22,681 bases of DNA, taken from the NCBI GenBank assembly GCA_049423145.1, contig JBMSQF010000043.1, positions 1 to 22,681 of the forward strand, read 5' to 3'. Below are positions 7,262 through 13,560 of this stretch, one piece after another. This DNA is from RFTU01 sp049423145 (GTDB lineage: Bacteria; Pseudomonadota; Gammaproteobacteria; Burkholderiales; Burkholderiaceae_C). Both the position numbers and the translations under genes were made by a program. The notes beneath the pieces are model-generated. The model saw only the letters and a program-made list of their open reading frames with translations. It was not told the origin of the DNA and searched no databases. Positions within the stretch are counted from its first letter, which is position 1. Each line of letters starts with the position of its first letter.

Positions 7262-8086
7262 ATGTCTGAAAGCCCTTCACGCGGCAAGGAGTCCGGCAAG
7301 AGCGGGCCCGCCCAGGGAGATGCCCGCCAACCGGCCATCCAGGTGCTCGAACGCATGTTCGGCCTGCTCGATGTGCTGGCCGGACACCAAGAACCCGTTT
7401 CGCTGAAGGTGATCAGCGAGCGCACCGGGCTGCACCCGTCGACGGCGCACCGCATCCTCAACGACCTCACCCTGGGCCGCTTGGTGGACCGCCCCGAGGC
7501 GGGCAGCTACCGATTGGGCATGCGGCTGCTGGAACTGGGCAATCTGGTCAAGGCACGCCTGGATGTTCGCGAGGTGGCCATCGGCCCCATGCGGGAACTG
7601 CATCGGCTGACCCAACAACCGGTGAACCTGTCGGTGCGCCAAGGCGACGAGATCGTCTACATCGAGCGCACCTACAGCGAACGCTCGGGCATGCAGGTGG
7701 TGCGCGCCGTCGGTGGACGGGCCCCGCTTCACCTGACGTCCGTGGGCAAACTCTTCCTGGCCCAGGACGACCAGGCCCGTGTGCGCGGCTACGCCACCCG
7801 CACCGGGCTGGCCGGCCACACGCGCAACAGCCTTACCGAGCTGGCGCGGCTGGAACGCGTGTTGTTGCAGGTGCGCCAGCAGGGTGTGGCGCGCGACGAC
7901 GAGGAACTGGAGTTGGGCGTGCGTTGCATGGCCGCCGGCATCTACGACGACCAGAACCGTCTGGTCGCCGGGCTCTCGATCTCAGCGCCGGCGGACCGGC
8001 TGGAGGAAGCCTGGGTCAGCCGGCTCCAAGCGACCGCAAGGGAGATTTCTCGGGCATTGGGCTGCCCTGAGCCGCGTGATCCGTGA
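7262..8086 (+). CDS. IclR-family transcriptional regulator
   Basis: A cytoplasmic regulator with the two-domain IclR layout, 274 residues from the ATG at 7262. The N-terminal winged helix-turn-helix spans about residues 25-85, with the recognition region ISERTGLHPSTAHRILNDL. The effector-binding domain fills the C-terminal two thirds and carries the conserved stretch GVARDDEELELGVRCMAAGIYDDQNRLVAGLSISAP. The ligand and targets cannot be told from sequence. An ATG 15 nt upstream (7247) would add five residues, but it sits inside the candidate -10 region. It follows hpnE by 34 nt, so it could be co-transcribed or have its own promoter. Its last 71 bases overlap the end of the convergent pbpG-like gene. 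Confidence 0.9.
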   Translation: MSESPSRGKESGKSGPAQGDARQPAIQVLERMFGLLDVLAGHQEPVSLKVISERTGLHPSTAHRILNDLTLGRLVDRPEAGSYRLGMRLLELGNLVKARLDVREVAIGPMRELHRLTQQPVNLSVRQGDEIVYIERTYSERSGMQVVRAVGGRAPLHLTSVGKLFLAQDDQARVRGYATRTGLAGHTRNSLTELARLERVLLQVRQQGVARDDEELELGVRCMAAGIYDDQNRLVAGLSISAPADRLEEAWVSRLQATAREISRALGCPEPRDP

Positions 8087-9170
8087 TCCATTTGCGCAGG
8101 CGTTCGGCGTCACCGATGCGCGAGTGGCGGCCCGCTGAGTCGAGCAGGACCATGATGAGCTCGCGGCCGGCCAACGTGGCCTGCATCACCACGCAGCGAC
8201 CGGCTTCCGCGATGTAGCCGGTTTTCTGCAGGGCGATGTCCCAGGAGCCGCCGCGCACCAGGCCGTTGGTGTTGCGGAACTGAAGCTGCTGGCGGCCCAC
8301 GGCCATTTTGGCCTCGGGCCACACCGAGAACTGACGCAGCAGCTCGTGCTCGTGGGATGCGCGCACGAGGGTGGCCAGGTCGTGCGCACTCGACTGGTTC
8401 TTGCTGGACAGACCGGTGGGCTCCACGAAACGCGTGTCGTGCATGCCGAGTTCCCGCGAGCGGTGGTTCATGGCCTCCACGAACGCCGGCATTCCACCGG
8501 GAAAGTGGCGCCCCAAGGCATGGGCCGCGCGGTTCTCGCTGGACATCAGCGCCAGGTGCAGCATCTCGCGACGCGTGAGGCGACTGCCCACCGCCAGGCG
8601 CGAGCCGCTGTTCTTTTCGGTGTCCACATCATCCTGCGTGACGGTGAGCACCTCGTCCAAGTCCTGCTGGTGTTCGAACACCACCATGGACGTCATCAGC
8701 TTGGTGATCGAGGCGATCGGCAACACGGCTTGCGCGTTCTTGCTGAACAGCACTTCGTTGGTATTGCGGTCCAGCACCAGGGCGACGCTGGACTTCAGGT
8801 CCAGGGGGTCGGGCGTCTGGTGCAGGCCATAGGTCTGGCCCATCGAGGGGCGTGCGGCCACCGCAGCGGCCGCTCCAGCCGCACCCACCGCGGCAACGGC
8901 TTTGGCGCGTCGGGTCTTGGTCTTGGCCTTGGCGGTGTTGCCGGCTGCATTTGATTGGCCGGTCGCCTTGACTGCATTGGCCGCCTTCGCCGCCTGGGTG
9001 CTGGAGGCCTTGGTGGCCGATGCGGCGGCGGTACCGGAAGCAGCCGGCCTGGCCTGAGCGGATGCAGGACGCTGGTTCGCCCATGCGGCCGTGGGCGAGA
9101 GGTTCAGGCCCACCGACACCAACAGGCCCAGGGCTGCCGTGAGAGAACGCAAGACCATCGACGTCGACAC
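8016..9170 (-). CDS. pbpG: D-alanyl-D-alanine endopeptidase/carboxypeptidase (PBP7-like, peptidase S11)
   Basis: A periplasmic low-molecular-weight penicillin-binding protein that trims or cleaves peptidoglycan peptides. It has 384 residues. A signal peptide occupies about 1-31 (hydrophobic core LTAALGLLVSVGL, then PTAAWA). A long Ala/Lys/Thr/Ser-rich linker follows at about 33-107, then the S11 domain with SITK at 154-157 (nucleophile Ser154), SEN at 211-213 and KTG at 316-318. All three penicillin-binding motifs are intact. The start is the GTG at 9168-9170, supported by AAGGG 7 nt upstream; an ATG four codons later is the alternative. The C-terminal tail overlaps the 3' end of the IclR gene on the other strand. 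The exact choice of pbpG over dacA-type is from overall similarity and less certain. Confidence 0.9.
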   Translation of the reverse strand: MSTSMVLRSLTAALGLLVSVGLNLSPTAAWANQRPASAQARPAASGTAAASATKASSTQAAKAANAVKATGQSNAAGNTAKAKTKTRRAKAVAAVGAAGAAAAVAARPSMGQTYGLHQTPDPLDLKSSVALVLDRNTNEVLFSKNAQAVLPIASITKLMTSMVVFEHQQDLDEVLTVTQDDVDTEKNSGSRLAVGSRLTRREMLHLALMSSENRAAHALGRHFPGGMPAFVEAMNHRSRELGMHDTRFVEPTGLSSKNQSSAHDLATLVRASHEHELLRQFSVWPEAKMAVGRQQLQFRNTNGLVRGGSWDIALQKTGYIAEAGRCVVMQATLAGRELIMVLLDSAGRHSRIGDAERLRKWITDHAAQGSPMPEKSPLRSLGAG

Positions 9171-9211
9171 CCGGCAACCCTTGGGCGCCGCTTCAGTTCA
9201 TCAGACCGGCG

Positions 9212-9240
9212 AGTGTAGGCGATGAAATCTTCCGAATCAA
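9212..9240 (-). promoter_or_regulatory. Sigma-70 promoter of the pbpG-like gene
   Basis: On the minus strand TTGATT (9235-9240) and TACACT (9212-9217) are separated by exactly 17 nt. Transcription would start near 9205, about 35 nt before the GTG start. The gene therefore has its own promoter, separate from leuA upstream. Confidence 0.7.
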
Positions 9241-9275
9241 CGGCTTATCGATTGATATTGAAGCGATACCACGGG

Positions 9276-10817
9276 TCAACCCTGGGCGGCCACGCGCTCG
9301 AGGTTCGAATGCAGCTTGTTGAGCGCCGAGAGGTAGGCCTTGGCCGAGGCCACGACGATGTCCGGGTCTGCGCCCACGCCGTTGACCACCCGGCCGCCGT
9401 GCTGCAGCCGAACCGTCACCTCGCCCTGTGATTCGGTGCTGCCGCTGGTGATGGCATTGACCGAGTACAGCACCAGTTCGGCACCCGAGTGCAAGCGCGA
9501 CTCAATGGCCTTGAGGGAGGCATCGACCGGGCCGTTGCCGTCGCTCTGCGCCTTGTGCTCGGTCTCGCCGGCCGCAAACACCACGGCCGCATGCGGCCGC
9601 TCGCCGGTCTCCGAACGCTGCGACAGTGCGATCAGGCGGTAGTGTTCCTGTTCGCTGGTCACGCTCTCATCGCTGACCAGCGCCAGGATGTCCTCATCGA
9701 AGATTTCACTCTTGCGGTCGGCCAGGTCCTTGAAGCGCGCAAAGGCCGCGTTGATCTCGGTCTCGCTCTCCAAGTCGATTCCCAATTCCTGCAGGCGCTG
9801 CTTGAAGGCGTTGCGGCCACTCAACTTGCCCAGCACGATCTTGTTGGCGCTCCAGCCCACATCCTCGGCACGCATGATCTCGTAGGTGTCGCGGGCCTTG
9901 AGCACACCGTCCTGGTGGATGCCGCTGGCGTGCGCAAAGGCGTTGGCTCCGACCACCGCCTTGTTGGGCTGCACCACGAAGCCCGTGGTCTGGCTCACCA
10001 TGCGCGAGGCCGGCACGATCTGCGAGGTGTCGATGCCCAGGCTCAAACCAAAGTAGTCCTTGCGGGTGCGCACGGCCATCACCACTTCTTCCAGCGAGCA
10101 ATTGCCCGCCCGCTCGCCCAGGCCGTTGATGGTGCACTCGATCTGGCGGGCGCCGCCGATCTTCACGCCGGCCAAGGAATTCGCCACCGCCATGCCCAGG
10201 TCGTTGTGGCAGTGCACGCTCCAGATGGCCCTGTCGGAATTGGGGACGCGCTGGCGAAGGTTGCGGATGAATTCGCCATACAGCTCGGGCACGGCATAGC
10301 CCACCGTGTCGGGGATGTTGATGGTGGTGGCGCCCTCGGCGATCACGGTTTCCAGCACCCGGCACAGGAAGTCGGGGTCGGAGCGGTAGCCGTCTTCCGG
10401 CGAAAACTCGATGTCGCCCACCAGGTTGCGCGCGAAACGAACGGCCTGCCTGGCCTGCTCGTGCACCTGGTCGCGCGTCATGCGCAGCTTCTTCTCCATG
10501 TGCAGTTCACTGGTGGCGATGAAGGTGTGGATGCGCGCCCGCGGTGCCCCCTTGAGCGCCTCTGCTGCGCGGGAGATGTCGCGGTCATTCGCACGGGCGA
10601 GGGAGCAGACGGTGGATTCCTTGATGTGATCGGCAATCGCTTTGACCGCTTCGAAGTCACCATTGCTCGAGGCCGCAAAGCCCGCCTCGATCACATCCAC
10701 GCGCAGCCGCTCCAATTGCCGCGCGATCCGCAGCTTCTCATCGCGGGTCATGGACGCGCCTGGAGACTGCTCGCCGTCGCGCAAGGTGGTGTCGAAGATG
10801 ATGAGCTTGTCGGTCAT
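9276..10817 (-). CDS. leuA: 2-isopropylmalate synthase
   Basis: Condenses acetyl-CoA with 2-ketoisovalerate, the first committed step of leucine synthesis; normally feedback-inhibited by leucine. It has 513 residues, the long bacterial form. The N-terminal catalytic barrel opens with FDTTLRDGEQSPGASM at 8-23 and carries the metal-binding HCHNDLG at 202-208 and NGLGERAGN at 231-239. The C-terminal regulatory domain occupies about 390-513. The start ATG is preceded by GGAG at a spacing of 6 nt. It lies downstream of ilvI-ilvH-ilvC-pssA on the same strand, and a leader ORF and terminator in the 195-nt gap ahead of it indicate control by leucine attenuation. Confidence 0.97.
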   Translation of the reverse strand: MTDKLIIFDTTLRDGEQSPGASMTRDEKLRIARQLERLRVDVIEAGFAASSNGDFEAVKAIADHIKESTVCSLARANDRDISRAAEALKGAPRARIHTFIATSELHMEKKLRMTRDQVHEQARQAVRFARNLVGDIEFSPEDGYRSDPDFLCRVLETVIAEGATTINIPDTVGYAVPELYGEFIRNLRQRVPNSDRAIWSVHCHNDLGMAVANSLAGVKIGGARQIECTINGLGERAGNCSLEEVVMAVRTRKDYFGLSLGIDTSQIVPASRMVSQTTGFVVQPNKAVVGANAFAHASGIHQDGVLKARDTYEIMRAEDVGWSANKIVLGKLSGRNAFKQRLQELGIDLESETEINAAFARFKDLADRKSEIFDEDILALVSDESVTSEQEHYRLIALSQRSETGERPHAAVVFAAGETEHKAQSDGNGPVDASLKAIESRLHSGAELVLYSVNAITSGSTESQGEVTVRLQHGGRVVNGVGADPDIVVASAKAYLSALNKLHSNLERVAAQG

Positions 10818-10868
10818 GATGGGCTCCGGTTGGGTCTCTCGTGTCGGTCTGTCGAGGGCTCTGAATGC

Positions 10869-10900
10869 AAAAAGCCCGAGGGCTTGGGGCCGTCGGGCTT
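10869..10900 (-). terminator. Intrinsic terminator of the leuA attenuator
   Basis: Minus-strand stem AAGCCCGA (10893-10900) pairs with TCGGGCTT (10872-10879). After a C/C mismatch the stem continues with GGC/GCC around a 5-nt loop, and the hairpin runs into TTTTT. It lies 26 nt after the leader-peptide stop and about 50 nt before the leuA ATG. The upstream arm can alternatively pair in part with GCCGGGC at the end of the leader ORF, giving a possible antiterminator. Its place inside a run of same-strand genes argues for conditional termination. Confidence 0.8.
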
Positions 10901-10926
10901 CTGATGCGGGAAAAGGATGTGTGCGA

Positions 10927-10989
10927 TCAGGGCGCCCGGCGGATGGCCAGTGCCAGTAGCAGCAGCGGAAGGGTGCGCGCGATCAACAT
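10927..10989 (-). CDS. leuL: Probable leucine leader peptide
   Basis: A 20-residue ORF containing LPLLLLAL, that is five leucine codons among six adjacent to a sixth two codons on (CTT, CTG, CTG, CTA, CTG, CTG), ending 26 nt before an intrinsic terminator ahead of leuA. This is the arrangement of amino-acid attenuators: ribosome stalling at leucine codons during leucine shortage would favour the antiterminator. E. coli leuL likewise has four consecutive leucines. No Shine-Dalgarno is visible for the ATG at 10987-10989, but an extended -10-like box ends 6 nt before it, so it may be leaderless. A longer reading frame starts at 11014-11016, where the ATG overlaps the pssA stop (ATGA), and would give 29 residues with a GAGGTGG site upstream. 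Confidence 0.68.
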   Translation of the reverse strand: MLIARTLPLLLLALAIRRAP

Positions 10990-10995
10990 GGCCGG

Positions 10996-11001
10996 AATGT
11001 A
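10996..11001 (-). promoter_or_regulatory. Candidate extended -10 box for the leuL-leuA transcript
   Basis: TGC-TACATT on the minus strand, with the hexamer ending exactly 6 nt before the leader-peptide ATG. Transcription would begin at that ATG. The -35 region lies within the end of pssA and is not a good match, so this is a suggestion. Read-through from ilvI-pssA is the other source of transcripts. Confidence 0.38.
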
Positions 11002-11012
11002 GCACGGGTCCT

Positions 11013-11834
11013 TCATCGGTGCAGGCCCACCTCGTCGGGGTCGTCGGTGGAGGTGGCGATCACGCTGGTGGGCTTGCCCTTGAGCTTGCGCCAGCCGTAC
11101 AGCGCATAGCCGGACGCGCCATAGATGAGGAAGATGCCGAACAGCACGATCGGCGGGTGTATGTTGATCAAGGCGATGCCCAAGGCAATGACCACGATCA
11201 CCACGAACGGAACGCTTCTCTTCAAGCTCACGTCTTTGAAGCTGTAGAACGGTGCATTGGTGACCATGGTCAGGCCGGCATAAAGCGTCAAGGCAAAGGC
11301 GGTCCAGGCGATGAGGGGTATTTCGCTGACATTGCGAAAGCCCGCATCGTCCATCACCCAAATGAAGCCCACGACCAGCGCAGCCGCGGCGGGGCTGGGC
11401 AGGCCCTGGAAGAAGCGGCGGTCCACCACACCGATGTTGGTGTTGAAGCGCGCCAGCCGAAGGGCAGCCCCGGCGCAATAGACGAAGGCCGCGATCCAGC
11501 CCAATTTGCCCAGGCCCTTGAGGCCCCACTCGTACATGATGAGCGCCGGGGCGGCACCGAAGCTGACCATGTCGGAGAGGCTGTCCATCTGCTCGCCGAA
11601 CGCACTTTGTGTGTTCGTCATCCGCGCGACCCGACCGTCCAGACTGTCCAGCACCATGGCGCAGAACACGCCGATGGCCGCCAGTTCAAAACGGCCGTTC
11701 ATCGCCATCACGATGGCATAGAAACCACCGAAGAGCGCCGCCAGGGTGAACAGATTGGGCAGGACGTAAATGCCCTTGGGACGCGCCTTGGGGCGCGGCT
11801 CTGTGGGTTCGTCCAGCGGCGTTTGCGAGCTCAT
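11013..11834 (-). CDS. pssA: CDP-diacylglycerol-serine O-phosphatidyltransferase
   Basis: An inner-membrane enzyme that makes phosphatidylserine, precursor of phosphatidylethanolamine, from CDP-diacylglycerol and serine. It has 273 residues with several hydrophobic helices. The CDP-alcohol phosphotransferase signature is intact: D66-G67-x2-A70-R71-x8-G80-x3-D84-x3-D88. The open frame extends upstream into ilvC, but the ATG at 11832-11834 gives a sensible start (MSSQTPLDEPTEPRPKARPK) 26 nt after the ilvC stop. No ribosome site is visible; a TATTCT box lies 10 nt ahead. The usual neighbour in related genomes, psd (phosphatidylserine decarboxylase), is not between ilvC and pssA here. Its TGA stop overlaps the ATG of the long form of the leuL frame. 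Confidence 0.94.
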   Translation of the reverse strand: MSSQTPLDEPTEPRPKARPKGIYVLPNLFTLAALFGGFYAIVMAMNGRFELAAIGVFCAMVLDSLDGRVARMTNTQSAFGEQMDSLSDMVSFGAAPALIMYEWGLKGLGKLGWIAAFVYCAGAALRLARFNTNIGVVDRRFFQGLPSPAAAALVVGFIWVMDDAGFRNVSEIPLIAWTAFALTLYAGLTMVTNAPFYSFKDVSLKRSVPFVVIVVIALGIALINIHPPIVLFGIFLIYGASGYALYGWRKLKGKPTSVIATSTDDPDEVGLHR

Positions 11835-11860
11835 GGTGGGGCCAAGAATAGCCTGGGCCG

Positions 11861-12877
11861 TCAGTTGCGGCTCTTGTCCACGAGTTTGTTGGCCTTGATC
11901 CAGGGCATCATCGCGCGCAGTTTTTCGCCCACCTGCTCGATCGGGTGCTCGGCCGTGAGGCGGCGGCGGGACAGCAAGGTGGGTGCGCCCGCCTTGTTTT
12001 CCAAGATGAAGCTCTTGGCGTACTCGCCGGTCTGGATGTCTTTGAGGCACTGGCGCATGGCGTTCTTGGTCTCCTCCGTCACGACGCGCGGGCCGGTGAC
12101 GTACTCACCGTACTCGGCGTTGTTGGAGATGGAGTAGTTCATGTTGGCGATGCCACCTTCGTAGATCAGGTCCACGATCAGCTTGAGTTCGTGCAAGCAT
12201 TCGAAGTAGGCCATCTCGGGGGCGTAGCCGGCCTCCACCAGCGTCTCGAAACCCGCCTTGATCAGTTCCACGGTACCGCCGCACAGCACGGCCTGCTCAC
12301 CGAAGAGGTCGGTCTCGGTCTCTTCACGGAAGTTCGTTTCGATGATGCCGGCCTTGCCGCCGCCGTTGGCCGCGGCATAGCTCAGCGCCAGGTCACGGGC
12401 CTTGCCAGTCTTGTCCTGGTGCACGGCGATCAGGTGGGGCACACCGCCGCCTTGGGTGTAGGTGTTGCGCACCGTGTGGCCGGGCGCCTTGGGGGCCACC
12501 ATCCACACGTCCACGTCTTCGCGCGGCACCACTTGGCCGTAGTGCACATTGAAGCCGTGGGCGAAGGCCAAGGAAGCACCGGCCTTCATGTTGGGGGCGA
12601 CTTCGGCGTTGTAGACGGCCGCGATCTGTTCGTCGGGCAGCAGGATCATGACGACATCGGCCGTCTTGACCGCATCGGCGATCTCGGCCACCTTCAACCC
12701 GGCCTTCTCGGCCTTGGTCCAGGAGGCGCCGCCCTTGCGCAGGCCCACGGTGACCTTCACACCGGAGTCATTGAGGTTTTGCGCATGCGCATGGCCCTGC
12801 GATCCGTAGCCGATGATGGTGACGTTCTTGCCCTTGATCAGGCTGAGGTCGGCGTCCTTGTCGTAATAGACGTTCAT
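11861..12877 (-). CDS. ilvC: Ketol-acid reductoisomerase (class I, NADPH-type)
   Basis: Second step of valine/isoleucine synthesis: isomerises and reduces acetolactate or acetohydroxybutyrate. It has 338 residues, the standard class I length. The NADPH fold has GYGSQGHA at 23-30 and the specificity loop GLRKGGAS at 45-52 with Arg47 and Ser52, as in NADPH-preferring enzymes. The magnesium and catalytic residues Asp190, Glu194, Glu226 and Glu230 are present, as is Ser251. The start is the ATG at 12875-12877 (MNVYYDKDADLSLI) with GGAG upstream; a longer open frame reaching into ilvH is not used. It follows ilvH by 19 nt, so the two are co-transcribed. Confidence 0.98.
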   Translation of the reverse strand: MNVYYDKDADLSLIKGKNVTIIGYGSQGHAHAQNLNDSGVKVTVGLRKGGASWTKAEKAGLKVAEIADAVKTADVVMILLPDEQIAAVYNAEVAPNMKAGASLAFAHGFNVHYGQVVPREDVDVWMVAPKAPGHTVRNTYTQGGGVPHLIAVHQDKTGKARDLALSYAAANGGGKAGIIETNFREETETDLFGEQAVLCGGTVELIKAGFETLVEAGYAPEMAYFECLHELKLIVDLIYEGGIANMNYSISNNAEYGEYVTGPRVVTEETKNAMRQCLKDIQTGEYAKSFILENKAGAPTLLSRRRLTAEHPIEQVGEKLRAMMPWIKANKLVDKSRN

Positions 12878-12896
12878 GGTTTTTCTCCAGTTGAAA

Positions 12897-13388
12897 TCAA
12901 ACTCGCAGGATCCGTTCACCGCGGCCGATGCCGCTGGTGCCGGTGCGCACGGTTTCCAGAATGGCGGTGCGGTCCACCGCCTCGATGAAGGCGTCGAGCT
13001 TGCCCGCGTCGCCGGTGAGCTCGATCGTGTAGGTCTTCTCGGTGACATCGATGATGCGGCCCCGGAAGATGTCGGCCATTCGCTTCATCTCCTCACGCTC
13101 CTTGCCCACCGCGCGCAACTTGATCAGCATGAGTTCACGCTCGGTGAAGGCGCCTTCGGTGAGGTCCACCACCTTGACCACCTCGATCAGGCGGTTGAGG
13201 TGCTTGGTGATCTGCTCGATCGTGTCGTCGTTGCCGGTGGTGACGATGGTCATGCGCGACAGCGACGCGTCTTCGGTGGGTGCGACCGTCAGGCTCTCGA
13301 TGTTGTAGCCACGGGCGGAGAAGAGCCCCACCACTCGGGACAGGGCGCCAGGCTCGTTCTCGAGCAACAGGGCAATGATGTGTTTCAT
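12897..13388 (-). CDS. ilvH: Acetolactate synthase regulatory (small) subunit
   Basis: Binds the catalytic subunit IlvI, stimulates it, and confers feedback inhibition by valine. It has 163 residues, the usual IlvH size. The N-terminal ACT domain spans about 2-76 and opens with HIIALLLENEPGALSRVVGLFSARGYNIESL; the C-terminal domain follows from about 80 and ends RGERILRV. The start ATG is preceded by GGGA at 5 nt and, further up, by GAGGAAGG and a strong hairpin. The 172-nt gap from ilvI is unusually long for an operon whose next junction is only 19 nt. Confidence 0.97.
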   Translation of the reverse strand: MKHIIALLLENEPGALSRVVGLFSARGYNIESLTVAPTEDASLSRMTIVTTGNDDTIEQITKHLNRLIEVVKVVDLTEGAFTERELMLIKLRAVGKEREEMKRMADIFRGRIIDVTEKTYTIELTGDAGKLDAFIEAVDRTAILETVRTGTSGIGRGERILRV

Positions 13389-13560
13389 GTCGTTCCCGCG
13401 ACCACCTTCCTCGGCCCCGGGTGGGGGCCGTTTCGGCGCTCGCTGTTCAGTTCAATCAGGGGTTTCGGAGGTGCGGTGTCCGGGTCTGGTGGTGCGGGCG
13501 GTCCGTCCGGGCTCCGGTGGGAGCTCGGAGGCGCCGCCGCGCCGCATCAGGCTCGGTGGG
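13389..13560 (-). promoter_or_regulatory. Candidate RNA regulatory region between ilvI and ilvH
   Basis: A 172-nt gap inside the ilv operon. Just before ilvH the transcript can form a 7-bp hairpin, CGGCCCC / GGGGCCG with a 5-nt loop (13412-13430), immediately followed by GAGGAAGG. There is no U-run, so it is not an intrinsic terminator. A 31-codon ORF (ATG 13545-13547 to stop 13452) also fits in the gap but has no ribosome site and a biased Arg/Gly/Pro/Thr composition. A structured cis-regulatory RNA ahead of ilvH is possible; I cannot assign it to a known family by eye. Confidence 0.35.

Noticed and set aside
5890..7470. 526-codon minus-strand open frame opposite hpnE
   Set aside because: Shadow frame; hpnE has clear FAD motifs and reads well over its length, while this frame has no recognisable domain.
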